This document shows positions 1 to 6,313 of a DNA stretch of 7,551 nt, in pieces. The notes under the pieces were generated by a model. The model was not told where the DNA came from, searched no databases, and saw only the letters and a program-made list of their open reading frames with translations. The DNA comes from Deltaproteobacteria bacterium. GTDB taxonomy: Bacteria; Myxococcota_A; Bradymonadia; UBA7976; VGTA01. Each line of letters opens with the position of its first letter. Position 1 is the stretch's first letter. The position numbers and the translations under genes were made by a program. The stretch covers positions 1 to 7,551 of the forward strand of contig VGTA01000146.1 of NCBI GenBank assembly GCA_016874875.1, in the 5' to 3' direction.

Positions 1-24
1 TGGGCGGGTGGGGGGCGTGGGCAT
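1..24 (-). CDS. 5' end of a divergent gene, product unknown (truncated by window edge)
   Basis: Reading leftwards from base 24, the minus strand has an ATG followed by seven open codons (MPTPPTRP) up to the window edge. On its own this would mean nothing. It is reported because a strong ribosome binding site (GAGGAGGG on the minus strand, bases 40 to 33) lies 9 bases upstream of the ATG, and a well-spaced promoter lies upstream of that at 52 to 80. A GTG at base 33 shares the frame but overlaps the ribosome binding site, so the ATG is preferred. Too little of the protein is present to say what it does. A Pro/Thr-rich start is common in high-G+C proteins and is not diagnostic. The gene would be transcribed divergently from the protease gene. 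Confidence 0.45.
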
Positions 25-32
25 GGGGGGCA

Positions 33-40
33 CCCTCCTC
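33..40 (-). promoter_or_regulatory. Ribosome binding site of the divergent gene
   Basis: The minus strand reads GAGGAGGG, a near-perfect Shine-Dalgarno sequence, 9 bases before the ATG at base 24. It is the main support for a gene entering from the left. Confidence 0.5.
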
Positions 41-51
41 GGGTCGCGCAC

Positions 52-80
52 AGGATAGCGCGCCCCTCCCTCTATCTCAA
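52..80 (-). promoter_or_regulatory. Sigma-70-type promoter for the divergent gene
   Basis: On the minus strand, TTGAGA (bases 80 to 75) and TATCCT (bases 57 to 52) are separated by exactly 17 bases. These differ from the consensus TTGACA and TATAAT at one and two positions. Transcription would start near base 45, giving a leader of about 20 bases that contains the GAGGAGGG site. The stretch is one of the few A+T-richer patches in the window. No equally good promoter is seen for the plus-strand protease in the same gap (25 to 193). The call is pattern-based only. Confidence 0.45.
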
Positions 81-144
81 ATCGCCCTCTTGTGACATCT
101 TGGGGCGCGCGCGCATCTCTCCACGCGCCGCCGCCGGCACGCCT

Positions 145-176
145 CGCGCCCTCTCGCCCTCTCGCCCTCTCGCCCT
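145..176 (+). repeat. 8-bp tandem repeat in the leader of the protease gene
   Basis: Three perfect copies of CTCGCCCT (153-160, 161-168, 169-176) are preceded by one copy with a single change (CGCGCCCT, 145-152). The array ends 3 bases before the AAGGAG site of the protease. If translation starts at TTG 194, the repeat lies in the untranslated leader. An 8-bp unit would break the frame on expansion, which argues against coding from the upstream GTG at 92. Confidence 0.75.
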
Positions 177-179
177 CAC

Positions 180-185
180 AAGGAG
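180..185 (+). promoter_or_regulatory. Ribosome binding site deciding the TTG start of the protease
   Basis: AAGGAG lies 8 bases before an in-frame TTG at 194-196. No comparable site precedes the GTG at 92. This spacing, together with the signal peptide that follows the TTG directly, decides the start. Confidence 0.7.
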
Positions 186-193
186 CAGCCCCC

Positions 194-3046
194 TTGCGGT
201 CCCCCACCCCCTCGCCGCGCCGCGCCCTCCGCGCCCTCGTCGCGCTCGGCGTCCTGCTCAGCGCCCCGCTCGGCGCGCCCGCGCCCGCGCTCGGCGCGCC
301 CGACGCGCCCGAGCCCGCGCCCGCGCTCGCTCCCTCGCCCCTCCTCGAGCGCCTCGCCGCCCTCGATTTCGCCGCCCTCGGCCACCCCGCCACCCGCTGG
401 GACCACGTCCCGCCCGTGCGCGCCTCGCGCGAGCGCCCTCACCAGCTCCTCGTGGCGCTCGTGCGCTTCCCCGACCTCCCCTTTGAGCGCTTTCGGGGCG
501 ACGCGCGGCAAGACGAGCTCCTCAGCGCCCACTACCAAGCCGAGCTCTTTGACCCCACCTACGCGCGCCCCAACACGCTGAGCCACTACTACCACGACCA
601 GAGCTACGGGCGGTACCACCTGCAGGGGCTCGTGCTCGCCCCCCTCACCCTCGACCACCCGCGCGCCCACTACGGGCGCCCGCGGCGGCCGGAGGGGGGG
701 GCGTGGCGCAACGACGCGGCGCCGGAGGACCTCGTGGAGGAGGTGCTCGCCAAGGTGGGCGCCGCGCGCCCAGACCTCGACTGGGCGCGCTTTGACCAGT
801 GGGACCCCAGCGACGCGGACGGCGATGGGGTGCGCGAGGAGCCCGACGGCTACCTCGACCACCTGGTCATCGTGTACGCCGGCGGGGGGCAGTCGTCGTG
901 CCAGGGGCTCTATAAGCTGCAGGTGAAGCTCAACCCCAACGTGGGCGAGGAGGTGCTAGAGCGCCTCAACGCGCGCGAGCTCGAGTGCGCCGACCGCATC
1001 TGGCCCCACCGTTTCGTCGTGCAGCGCCGCGAGGGCGAGGGGCCGCGCGTGGGGGGCGCCAGCGGCGCGCTCAACGCCCTCGGCGGGGCGCCGGTGCGCG
1101 AGGGGCTGTGGGCGCGCGACTACAACATGCAGTCGGAGTACACCGAGCCGTCCACCTTTATCCATGAGTTCGGGCACTCCATCGGCCTGCCCGATGTGTA
1201 CGCGCGGGAGACCAACAACTCCACGGGCCCCTGGGAGGTCATGAGCGGCACCGCGTCCCCCTCGCCGCAGGGCCTCTCGGCCTGGTCTCGGCTCATGCTC
1301 GGGTGGCTCACGCCGGTGGTGCTCACCCCGCCGGCGGCGGGGGGGGCGCGCGCGACGACGCTCGACCTGCTCGCCCTCGACGCCCCCCTCGGCGCCGGCC
1401 CCGCGGGCGCCGCGCGCGCCGCGCTCATCGCCCTGCCGCCGCAGCGCAAGGTGATCTCGCTCGCGCCCCTCGACCCCGCGCGCCACGGCGCCGCCGCCCT
1501 CTACAGCGGTCAGGGCAACGAGCTCAACCGCGCCCTCACCCTCGACCTCGACCTCCGCGCCCTGCCGCCGGGCACCCCCGTCGCCCTCTCCTTTGACGCG
1601 TGGTGGGAGATCGAGGCGGGCTGGGATTTCGCCTACATCGAGGCGCGCGAGGCGCCGGGGGCGCCCTGGCGGCGGCTGGTGGACCCGGCGGTGATGCCGG
1701 CGCGCCACGGGCACGACGGCCCGAGGACGCTGCCGGGCCTCACGGGGCGCTCGGGTGACCGCGATGGGGATGGCAAGAACGAGAGCCACCCCGCGTGTGA
1801 CCCCGCCCGCCCCCTCGCGCACGGCGACGAGCGCGACTCGCTCGCGGGCGAGGCGCCCTGCGAGGCGCCCACCTGGGTCGAGGTGCGCGTGGACCTCTCG
1901 CCCCTCGCCGGCCTCGCCCCGCAGGTGCGCGTCCGCTACTTCACCGACCCCGCCGCCGTGGAGCGCGGGCTGCTGCTCGACAACCTCCGCGTGGTGGCGG
2001 GCGCGGGGGAGGGCGCGCGCGAGCTCCTGCGCGAGGGTTTTGAGGGCGCTGAGGGCGCGGCGCTTGACCCCCGCCTGTCGCTCGGCGGCTTCCTCAAGAG
2101 CGGCGGGCGGCACTCCTTTGAGGTGCCCCACTTCTACCTGCTCGAGCGCCGCGACCCCTACGCGGGCTCCGCGGACCCCGCCTCGCGCGCCTTCCGCTAC
2201 GACAGCGCCCTCGCCGACCCGGGGCTGCTCTTTGGCTACGACCCCGCCGCCGAGCGCGTCCGCGCCACGCGCCTCCGCGCCCGCCCCGGCGCCCTCCTCT
2301 GGTACGCCAACGGCGCCTACGCCTGGAGCGAGAACGAGCCGACGCAGAACGGCCCGGGGCGCGGCTTTTTGCTGCTCGTGGACTCCAACCCCAACGAGCT
2401 GCCCCTGCCGGGCTGGGAGGGCGCGCTCAAGGGCGACCCCGCCCGCGCCGACACCCGCTACGAGCTGAGCGACGACGCGGCGCAAGGGGCGCTGCGGGCG
2501 GCGGCGCTCAAGACGATGTGCTTTGTGCGCGCGCCGTGGGCGTACCCCGCCGACCTGCCCGCGGGGGCGCTCGAGGGCTGCCCGGGGCCCGCCCTGCCCC
2601 ACCTCAAGGTCCCCGCCGGCGGGGCGCTCAAGACGCCGCGCTTGGGCTACGAGGTGGTCAACGACCTCCTGCCCGGGGCGGCGCGCGCCCCCTTCGCCCT
2701 CGTGGGCGAGCTCTACGACTACCGCGAGGTCAAGGGCGCCCTCCGCTGGTCCCTGCGCGAGCGCGCCCTCCGCGCCCTGCACCTGCTCGACGCGCCCTTC
2801 TCGTCGGCGCCGTTCGAGGGCGGGCAGCGCACCTTTGACGTGGTGGAGGGGCGCCTCGAGGAGCGCGCCGCGCGCGCGCACCCCGCCGCCGCCCGCTTCA
2901 GCGACCGCGAGGGGGCGCGCTGGCTCAACCCGCACCTCCGCTTTGGGGGGGTGGAGGTGCCCTCCTACGGCCTCGCGGTGGAGTTTGAGGACGTGGTGAC
3001 CGCCGAGGGCGAGGCCCTCAGCCGCGCCCGCGTCGTGTGGGAGTGA
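194..3046 (+). CDS. Secreted M6-family zinc metalloprotease (immune inhibitor A-like)
   Basis: This is an endopeptidase expected to act outside the cytoplasm on protein substrates. Residues are counted from the TTG at 194 (950 aa). A basic N-terminus (Arg-Arg at 9-10) leads into a hydrophobic segment and a likely signal peptidase I site near residues 30-36. The catalytic domain spans about 84-400. It has a DxDxDG loop (207-212), an IWPHR segment (269-273), the zinc motif HEFGHSIGLPD (324-334; HExxHxxGxxD with catalytic Glu325), and a Met-turn-like WEVMSG (347-352). The downstream parts match the InhA architecture: a YSGQGN segment (437-442) starting a beta-sandwich module, a second DxDxDG loop (522-527), and a C-terminal module with FYLLE (647-651) and WY (703-704). 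Six cysteines fall in three close pairs (236/265, 535/556, 776/796), suggesting disulfides. There is almost no propeptide between the signal and the catalytic domain. An in-frame GTG at 92 would add 34 low-complexity residues and bury the signal peptide. The family call is firm; the substrate is unknown. Confidence 0.93.
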   Translation: MRSPTPSPRRALRALVALGVLLSAPLGAPAPALGAPDAPEPAPALAPSPLLERLAALDFAALGHPATRWDHVPPVRASRERPHQLLVALVRFPDLPFERFRGDARQDELLSAHYQAELFDPTYARPNTLSHYYHDQSYGRYHLQGLVLAPLTLDHPRAHYGRPRRPEGGAWRNDAAPEDLVEEVLAKVGAARPDLDWARFDQWDPSDADGDGVREEPDGYLDHLVIVYAGGGQSSCQGLYKLQVKLNPNVGEEVLERLNARELECADRIWPHRFVVQRREGEGPRVGGASGALNALGGAPVREGLWARDYNMQSEYTEPSTFIHEFGHSIGLPDVYARETNNSTGPWEVMSGTASPSPQGLSAWSRLMLGWLTPVVLTPPAAGGARATTLDLLALDAPLGAGPAGAARAALIALPPQRKVISLAPLDPARHGAAALYSGQGNELNRALTLDLDLRALPPGTPVALSFDAWWEIEAGWDFAYIEAREAPGAPWRRLVDPAVMPARHGHDGPRTLPGLTGRSGDRDGDGKNESHPACDPARPLAHGDERDSLAGEAPCEAPTWVEVRVDLSPLAGLAPQVRVRYFTDPAAVERGLLLDNLRVVAGAGEGARELLREGFEGAEGAALDPRLSLGGFLKSGGRHSFEVPHFYLLERRDPYAGSADPASRAFRYDSALADPGLLFGYDPAAERVRATRLRARPGALLWYANGAYAWSENEPTQNGPGRGFLLLVDSNPNELPLPGWEGALKGDPARADTRYELSDDAAQGALRAAALKTMCFVRAPWAYPADLPAGALEGCPGPALPHLKVPAGGALKTPRLGYEVVNDLLPGAARAPFALVGELYDYREVKGALRWSLRERALRALHLLDAPFSSAPFEGGQRTFDVVEGRLEERAARAHPAAARFSDREGARWLNPHLRFGGVEVPSYGLAVEFEDVVTAEGEALSRARVVWE

Positions 3047-3054
3047 GGCGCGCC
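3039..3054 (+). promoter_or_regulatory. Stop/start junction with the exporter's ribosome binding site
   Basis: The sequence GGGAGTGAGG (3039-3048) contains the protease stop TGA (3044-3046) and two overlapping purine-rich candidate sites. The better one, TGAGG, ends 6 bases before the ATG at 3055. Ribosomes finishing the protease would therefore stop on the exporter's ribosome binding site, which suggests translational coupling. A GTG at 3043 overlapping the TGA (GTGA) is an alternative start four codons upstream. Confidence 0.55.
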
Positions 3055-5613
3055 ATGCCCAGCCCCTCTCCGCTCCTCGACGAGCGCCCCAGCCCCGCCT
3101 TCGTCGCCCTCGCCCTGCTGGTCCTGCGGCGCCGCGCCCTCACGCTCTCCCTCATCGCCCTCGTCTCCGCCCTCGCCGCCGTCGCCCTCTTCACCCGCCT
3201 CAAGGTGGACAACAGCCTCGAGGTGTTCGCCCCCGCCAGCAGCCCGGCGCTGGCGGCGCGCGAGCGGTACCGCGACCTCTTTGGGCGCGATGACCTGTTC
3301 TTGATCTCCATGCGCGGCGATGTGCTGAGCCGTGATTTCCTCACGCGGGTGGCGGCGCTCGAGCGCGACGTGCGCGCCCTAGAGGTGGACGTGGCCACCC
3401 TCGGCTACCGCCGCGCCCCCAGCGCCCCCAGCGCCCCCAGCGCCCCCAGCGCCCCCAGCGCCCCCAGCGCCCCCGCCCCCGCCCCTGAAGAGGCGCTCGG
3501 CTTTGGCGAGGAGGACCCCTGGGGCGGGGTGGCGGGGGTGGCGGGGGGGAGCGTGGTGGAGGAGACGACCTCCCTCGTGAGCGCCCGCCGCACCCTCAGC
3601 CGCGATGGCGCGCTCACGGTGGAGCGCTGGTTTGACCCGCTCCCGGCCAGCGACGACGAGCTGCGCGCGCGCGGCGCCCTCGCCCTGCGCGACCCCCTCC
3701 TCGCCCGCCGCCTCGTGGACGACGCCGGGGCGCTCTCGGTGCTCACCGCCCGCGTGGCCTTTATGCACGATGACGACCTCGGGCGCGTCTCGGCGGCGCT
3801 GACCGCCCTCGCGCGCCGCCACGAGGCGCCCGGGTTCGCGCTGTCGGTGACGGGCCCGCCCGCCGTCAACGCCGCCCTCAACGACCTCGTGCTCAACGAC
3901 CTCTCGCGCCTGCTGTCGCTCAGCGCGCTCGCCATGCTCGCCGCCCTCGTCTATCTGTTCCGCGCGCCGCTGATGGTGGTGGGGCCGCTGGCGGTGGTGT
4001 CCCTCGCGGTGCTGTGGACGGTGGGGCTGATGGCGGCGCTCGGCATGGGCCTCAACATCCTGTCGAGCATCCTGCCGGCGTTCTTGCTGTGCGTGGGGCT
4101 CGGCGACTCGATCCACGTGCAGTCGCTTTACCGCTCGCTGCGCGCGGCGGGGCTGGGCGGGCGGGAGGCGGTGACGCGCGCCTGCGGCCTCACGGGCGTC
4201 CCCGTGCTCTTCACGTCGCTCACCACCCTGATCGGGCTCCTGAGCTTTCAGTTCGCCACCGTGACGGCGGTGCAGGAGATGGGGCTGGCGGGGGGGCTCG
4301 GGGTGCTGTTCGCGCTCCTGCTCTCGCTCACGCTCCTGCCCCTCACCCTCGACCTGCTCGGCGAGCGCGCCGCCGCGCCCGCCGCGCCCGCCGCGCCCGC
4401 CGCGCCCGCCGCGCCCGCCGCGCCCGACGCCCTCGACCGCCTGCTCGAGCGCCTCGTGGGGCTCTCGGCGGGGGCGCGGGGGCGGGCGGCGGTGGTGGGG
4501 GTGAGTCTGCTCCTCACCGCGCTCGCCGCCCTCGGCGCCGCGCGCCTAGAGGTGTGGCACGATGACCTCGAGACGCTCCCGGACACGCAGCCCATCAAGG
4601 CGGCGGTGCGGGAGGTGGACCGCGCCCTCGGGGGGGTGGCGGGGGCGCAGCTGGTGATCGAGGCGCCGGGGCCGCTCGGCGTGCGCGACCTCGGCCTCCT
4701 GCGCCGCCTCGACGCCCTCGCCCGCGACCTCCTCGCCTACGAGAGCCCCGCCGGGGAGCGCCTGGTGGGGCACGTGCTGAGTCCGGTGGACGTCATCAAG
4801 GAGACGCGCCGCGCGCTGCTCGGCGAGCGGCTCGGGGAGGGGGCGTACGCGCTGCCGGAGACGCAGGAGGAGGCGAGTCAGCTCATGGCGCTCTTTGAGC
4901 TGCAGAGCCCCGATGAGCTCCGCCGCCTCGCCACCGTAGACCTCGGCGCCGCGCACATGACGCTGCAGGTCAAGTGGCAGGAGGCGACGAGCTACGAGCA
5001 CCTCATCCGCTTCATCGAGGAGGCCGTGGCGCGCCACGTGGGCGGGGCGGCGCGGGTGGAGCCCACGGGGGGCATCTACCTCGCCTACACGGTGGTGTCG
5101 TCGCTCCTGCGCGATCTGCTCTCGAGCTTCTCGGGCGCGTTTGTGGTGATCACGCTCCTGATGGCGCTCATGCTGCGCGACCTCAAGCTCGGCGTGCTCG
5201 CTATGGTGCCCAACCTGTTCCCGATTCTGCTCATGCTGGGCGGGCTGGGGTGGTGCGGCGTGCCGCTCGACCTCAACAACCTGCTCATCGCCTCCATCGC
5301 CCTCGGCATCGCCGTGGATGACACGATTCACTTCCTGCACCACTTCTGGTCGCTCTATTTGCCTACGGGTGACCGCGAGGCGGCGATCGACGGGGCGCGG
5401 GTGAGCGCGGGGCGGGCGATGGTGAGCACGAGCGCGCTGCTGGGGCTGGGCTTCGCCGTGTACCTGCTCGCGTCCACCGAGGCGGTGCGCCGCTTTGGGG
5501 TGGTGATCGCGCTCACGCTCCTCGCGGCGCTCATCGTGGACCTCGTGCTCTGCCCCGCCATCTTGCGTCTAGCGTACCCGCCTCGCCGTGTGCTAAGAGG
5601 TGCCTCCACCTGA
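3055..5613 (+). CDS. RND-superfamily exporter, MMPL/COG1033 type
   Basis: This is a predicted inner-membrane, proton-driven exporter of 852 aa, in the usual size range of the family. It shows the duplicated six-plus-six helix plan. TM1 (about 28-46) is followed by a large periplasmic loop, then TM2-TM6 (about 286-435), a linker, TM7 (about 478-498), a second periplasmic loop, and TM8-TM12 (about 692-840). TM4 carries GLGDSIH (Asp351). TM10 carries GIAVDDTIHF (Asp755, Asp756), the acidic residues expected for proton relay in this superfamily. MVPNLFPIL (717-725) is also typical. Two low-complexity inserts, (Ala-Pro-Ser)6 at 121-138 and (Ala-Ala-Pro)6 at 440-457, come from 9-bp DNA repeats. The ATG at 3055 is preferred over GTG at 3037 or 3043 because of its spacing to TGAGG. 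No membrane-fusion or outer-membrane partner is present, so the RND/MMPL lipid- or hydrophobe-exporting branch is more likely than a tripartite drug pump. The substrate is not known. Confidence 0.9.
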   Translation: MPSPSPLLDERPSPAFVALALLVLRRRALTLSLIALVSALAAVALFTRLKVDNSLEVFAPASSPALAARERYRDLFGRDDLFLISMRGDVLSRDFLTRVAALERDVRALEVDVATLGYRRAPSAPSAPSAPSAPSAPSAPAPAPEEALGFGEEDPWGGVAGVAGGSVVEETTSLVSARRTLSRDGALTVERWFDPLPASDDELRARGALALRDPLLARRLVDDAGALSVLTARVAFMHDDDLGRVSAALTALARRHEAPGFALSVTGPPAVNAALNDLVLNDLSRLLSLSALAMLAALVYLFRAPLMVVGPLAVVSLAVLWTVGLMAALGMGLNILSSILPAFLLCVGLGDSIHVQSLYRSLRAAGLGGREAVTRACGLTGVPVLFTSLTTLIGLLSFQFATVTAVQEMGLAGGLGVLFALLLSLTLLPLTLDLLGERAAAPAAPAAPAAPAAPAAPDALDRLLERLVGLSAGARGRAAVVGVSLLLTALAALGAARLEVWHDDLETLPDTQPIKAAVREVDRALGGVAGAQLVIEAPGPLGVRDLGLLRRLDALARDLLAYESPAGERLVGHVLSPVDVIKETRRALLGERLGEGAYALPETQEEASQLMALFELQSPDELRRLATVDLGAAHMTLQVKWQEATSYEHLIRFIEEAVARHVGGAARVEPTGGIYLAYTVVSSLLRDLLSSFSGAFVVITLLMALMLRDLKLGVLAMVPNLFPILLMLGGLGWCGVPLDLNNLLIASIALGIAVDDTIHFLHHFWSLYLPTGDREAAIDGARVSAGRAMVSTSALLGLGFAVYLLASTEAVRRFGVVIALTLLAALIVDLVLCPAILRLAYPPRRVLRGAST
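3415..3474 (+). repeat. 9-bp tandem repeat (GCCCCCAGC)6 inside the exporter gene
   Basis: Six perfect copies of GCCCCCAGC (3415-3468) plus a partial copy encode (Ala-Pro-Ser)6 followed by Ala-Pro pairs. They lie in the first periplasmic loop, about 75 residues after TM1. The unit is a multiple of three, so gain or loss of copies would change loop length without breaking the frame. Confidence 0.9.
4372..4425 (+). repeat. 9-bp tandem repeat (GCCGCGCCC)6 inside the exporter gene
   Basis: Six perfect copies of GCCGCGCCC encode (Ala-Ala-Pro)6. They lie in the linker after TM6, where the two halves of the transporter join, expected to face the cytoplasm. The sequence differs from the first array, so it is not a simple duplicate of it, but the unit length and copy number are the same. 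Confidence 0.9.
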
Positions 5614-5620
5614 GCTCGCG

Positions 5621-5636
5621 GCGGGCTCGGGCCCGC
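5621..5636 (+). other. GC-rich hairpin between the exporter and methyltransferase genes
   Basis: GCGGGC (5621-5626) and GCCCGC (5631-5636) form a perfect 6-bp inverted repeat with a TCGG loop, starting 8 bases after the exporter stop. No T-run follows, so it is not a classical intrinsic terminator. It could act as an mRNA stability element, or lower downstream expression by sitting just before the methyltransferase ribosome binding region. An alternative register pairs CGCGG (5617-5621) with CCGCG (5633-5637). Confidence 0.5.
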
Positions 5637-5641
5637 GGTGT

Positions 5642-5647
5642 AAGGTG
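5642..5647 (+). promoter_or_regulatory. Probable weak ribosome binding site of the methyltransferase
   Basis: AAGGTG lies 12 bases before the ATG at 5660, which is longer than ideal spacing. It is the best purine-rich site in the gap. The weak site plus the hairpin just upstream suggest modest expression relative to the neighbours. Confidence 0.35.
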
Positions 5648-5659
5648 AAGCAGACGAGA

Positions 5660-6286
5660 ATGCGCGCTTGGATCTACGATAGACTGTTCTACTCCCTCAG
5701 CAAGCACTGGTACCGCTCGGTCCTCAACGCGCTGCCTGAGGGCGCCCGCCTCCTCGACGTGGGGGTGGGCACCGGCACCTCCCTGCTCGCCAACGCCGAC
5801 CTCGTCCGTCAGCGGGGCGCGCGGGTGGAGGGGATCGACATCAACACGTCGTACCTCAAGGCCTGCCAGGCGCGCATCGACGCGCTCGGCGTGGGGGACT
5901 GCATCCGCGTGCGCGAGCGCTCCGTCTATGACCTCACCCCCGCCCTGCTCGGCGGCGAGCTCTATGACGCCGTGTACTTCTCCGCCTCCTTTATGCTCCT
6001 GCCCGACCAGCGCGCCGCCCTGCGCGTGGTGCGCGCCTGCCTCAAGCCCGGCGGGCAGGTCTGCTTTACGCAGACGTTCGAGACGCAGCGCACCCGCTTC
6101 TGGGAGGTGGTCAAGCCGCTCTTGTATCTGTTCACCACGGTGCATTTCGGCGTGGTCACCTACGAGGGGCCCTTCTTGGAGATGCTGCGCGAGGAGGGCT
6201 TTGAGGTGACGCGCAACGAGGTGCTGCGCCTGCAGGGCTCGCGCGAGATGCGCGTGGTGATGGCGAAACCGACGGAGATGCCCTAG
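5660..6286 (+). CDS. Class I SAM-dependent methyltransferase, substrate unknown
   Basis: This is a soluble cytosolic enzyme expected to transfer a methyl group from S-adenosylmethionine. Counted from the ATG at 5660 it is 208 aa, a complete single Rossmann domain. Motif I is LLDVGVGTGTS (31-41). The acidic residue at the end of beta-2 that binds the SAM ribose is Asp60 in EGIDIN (57-62). The motif IV region is YDAVYFSASFMLL (102-114). The LKPGG turn (128-132) is typical of UbiE/Coq5-like enzymes. A conserved-looking N-terminal helix (WIYDRLFYSLSKHWYR, 4-19) may form the substrate lid. There are no membrane helices and no extra domain. An in-frame GTG at 5600 would overlap the exporter end and add 20 unstructured residues with no ribosome binding site, so it is not used. 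The pattern also fits small-molecule, quinone or lipid methyltransferases, and nothing in the sequence picks among them. The gap to queF is only 27 bases, suggesting co-transcription. Confidence 0.88.
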   Translation: MRAWIYDRLFYSLSKHWYRSVLNALPEGARLLDVGVGTGTSLLANADLVRQRGARVEGIDINTSYLKACQARIDALGVGDCIRVRERSVYDLTPALLGGELYDAVYFSASFMLLPDQRAALRVVRACLKPGGQVCFTQTFETQRTRFWEVVKPLLYLFTTVHFGVVTYEGPFLEMLREEGFEVTRNEVLRLQGSREMRVVMAKPTEMP

Positions 6287-6300
6287 CGTCTATCGCGGCG

Positions 6301-6306
6301 AGGAGG
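6301..6306 (+). promoter_or_regulatory. Strong ribosome binding site of queF
   Basis: AGGAGG lies 7 bases before the ATG at 6314. It is the best-formed ribosome binding site in the plus-strand cluster and fixes the queF start. Confidence 0.8.
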
Positions 6307-6313
6307 AAGAGAG

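Noticed and set aside
956..2935. 659-codon open frame on the minus strand opposite the protease
   Set aside because: Long antisense frames are expected in DNA this rich in G+C. The translation is Arg/Ala/Val/Glu-rich with no recognisable domain, and the plus strand carries a clear M6 protease.
3037..3054. Earlier GTG starts (3037, 3043) for the exporter
   Set aside because: The GTG at 3043 overlaps the protease stop and is possible, but TGAGG spacing favours ATG 3055 and the extra residues add no recognised feature.
3415..3474. CRISPR-like array
   Set aside because: The repeats are contiguous 9-bp units with no spacers, inside a coding frame.
3379..4116. 245-codon minus-strand frame with Gly-Gly-Ala repeats
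   Set aside because: The repeats are the complement of the (APS) array in the exporter; no ribosome binding site or domain supports it.
4546..5343. 265-codon minus-strand frame opposite the second half of the exporter
   Set aside because: His/Glu/Arg-rich shadow of the membrane-helix codons; no gene-like features.
5600..5659. GTG 5600 as the methyltransferase start
   Set aside because: It overlaps the exporter's end, lacks a ribosome binding site, and adds a non-conserved-looking Pro/Gly stretch before the WIYD helix.
6287..6313. preQ1 riboswitch upstream of queF
   Set aside because: The gap is only 27 bases and holds little more than the ribosome binding site; there is no pseudoknot-capable aptamer sequence.
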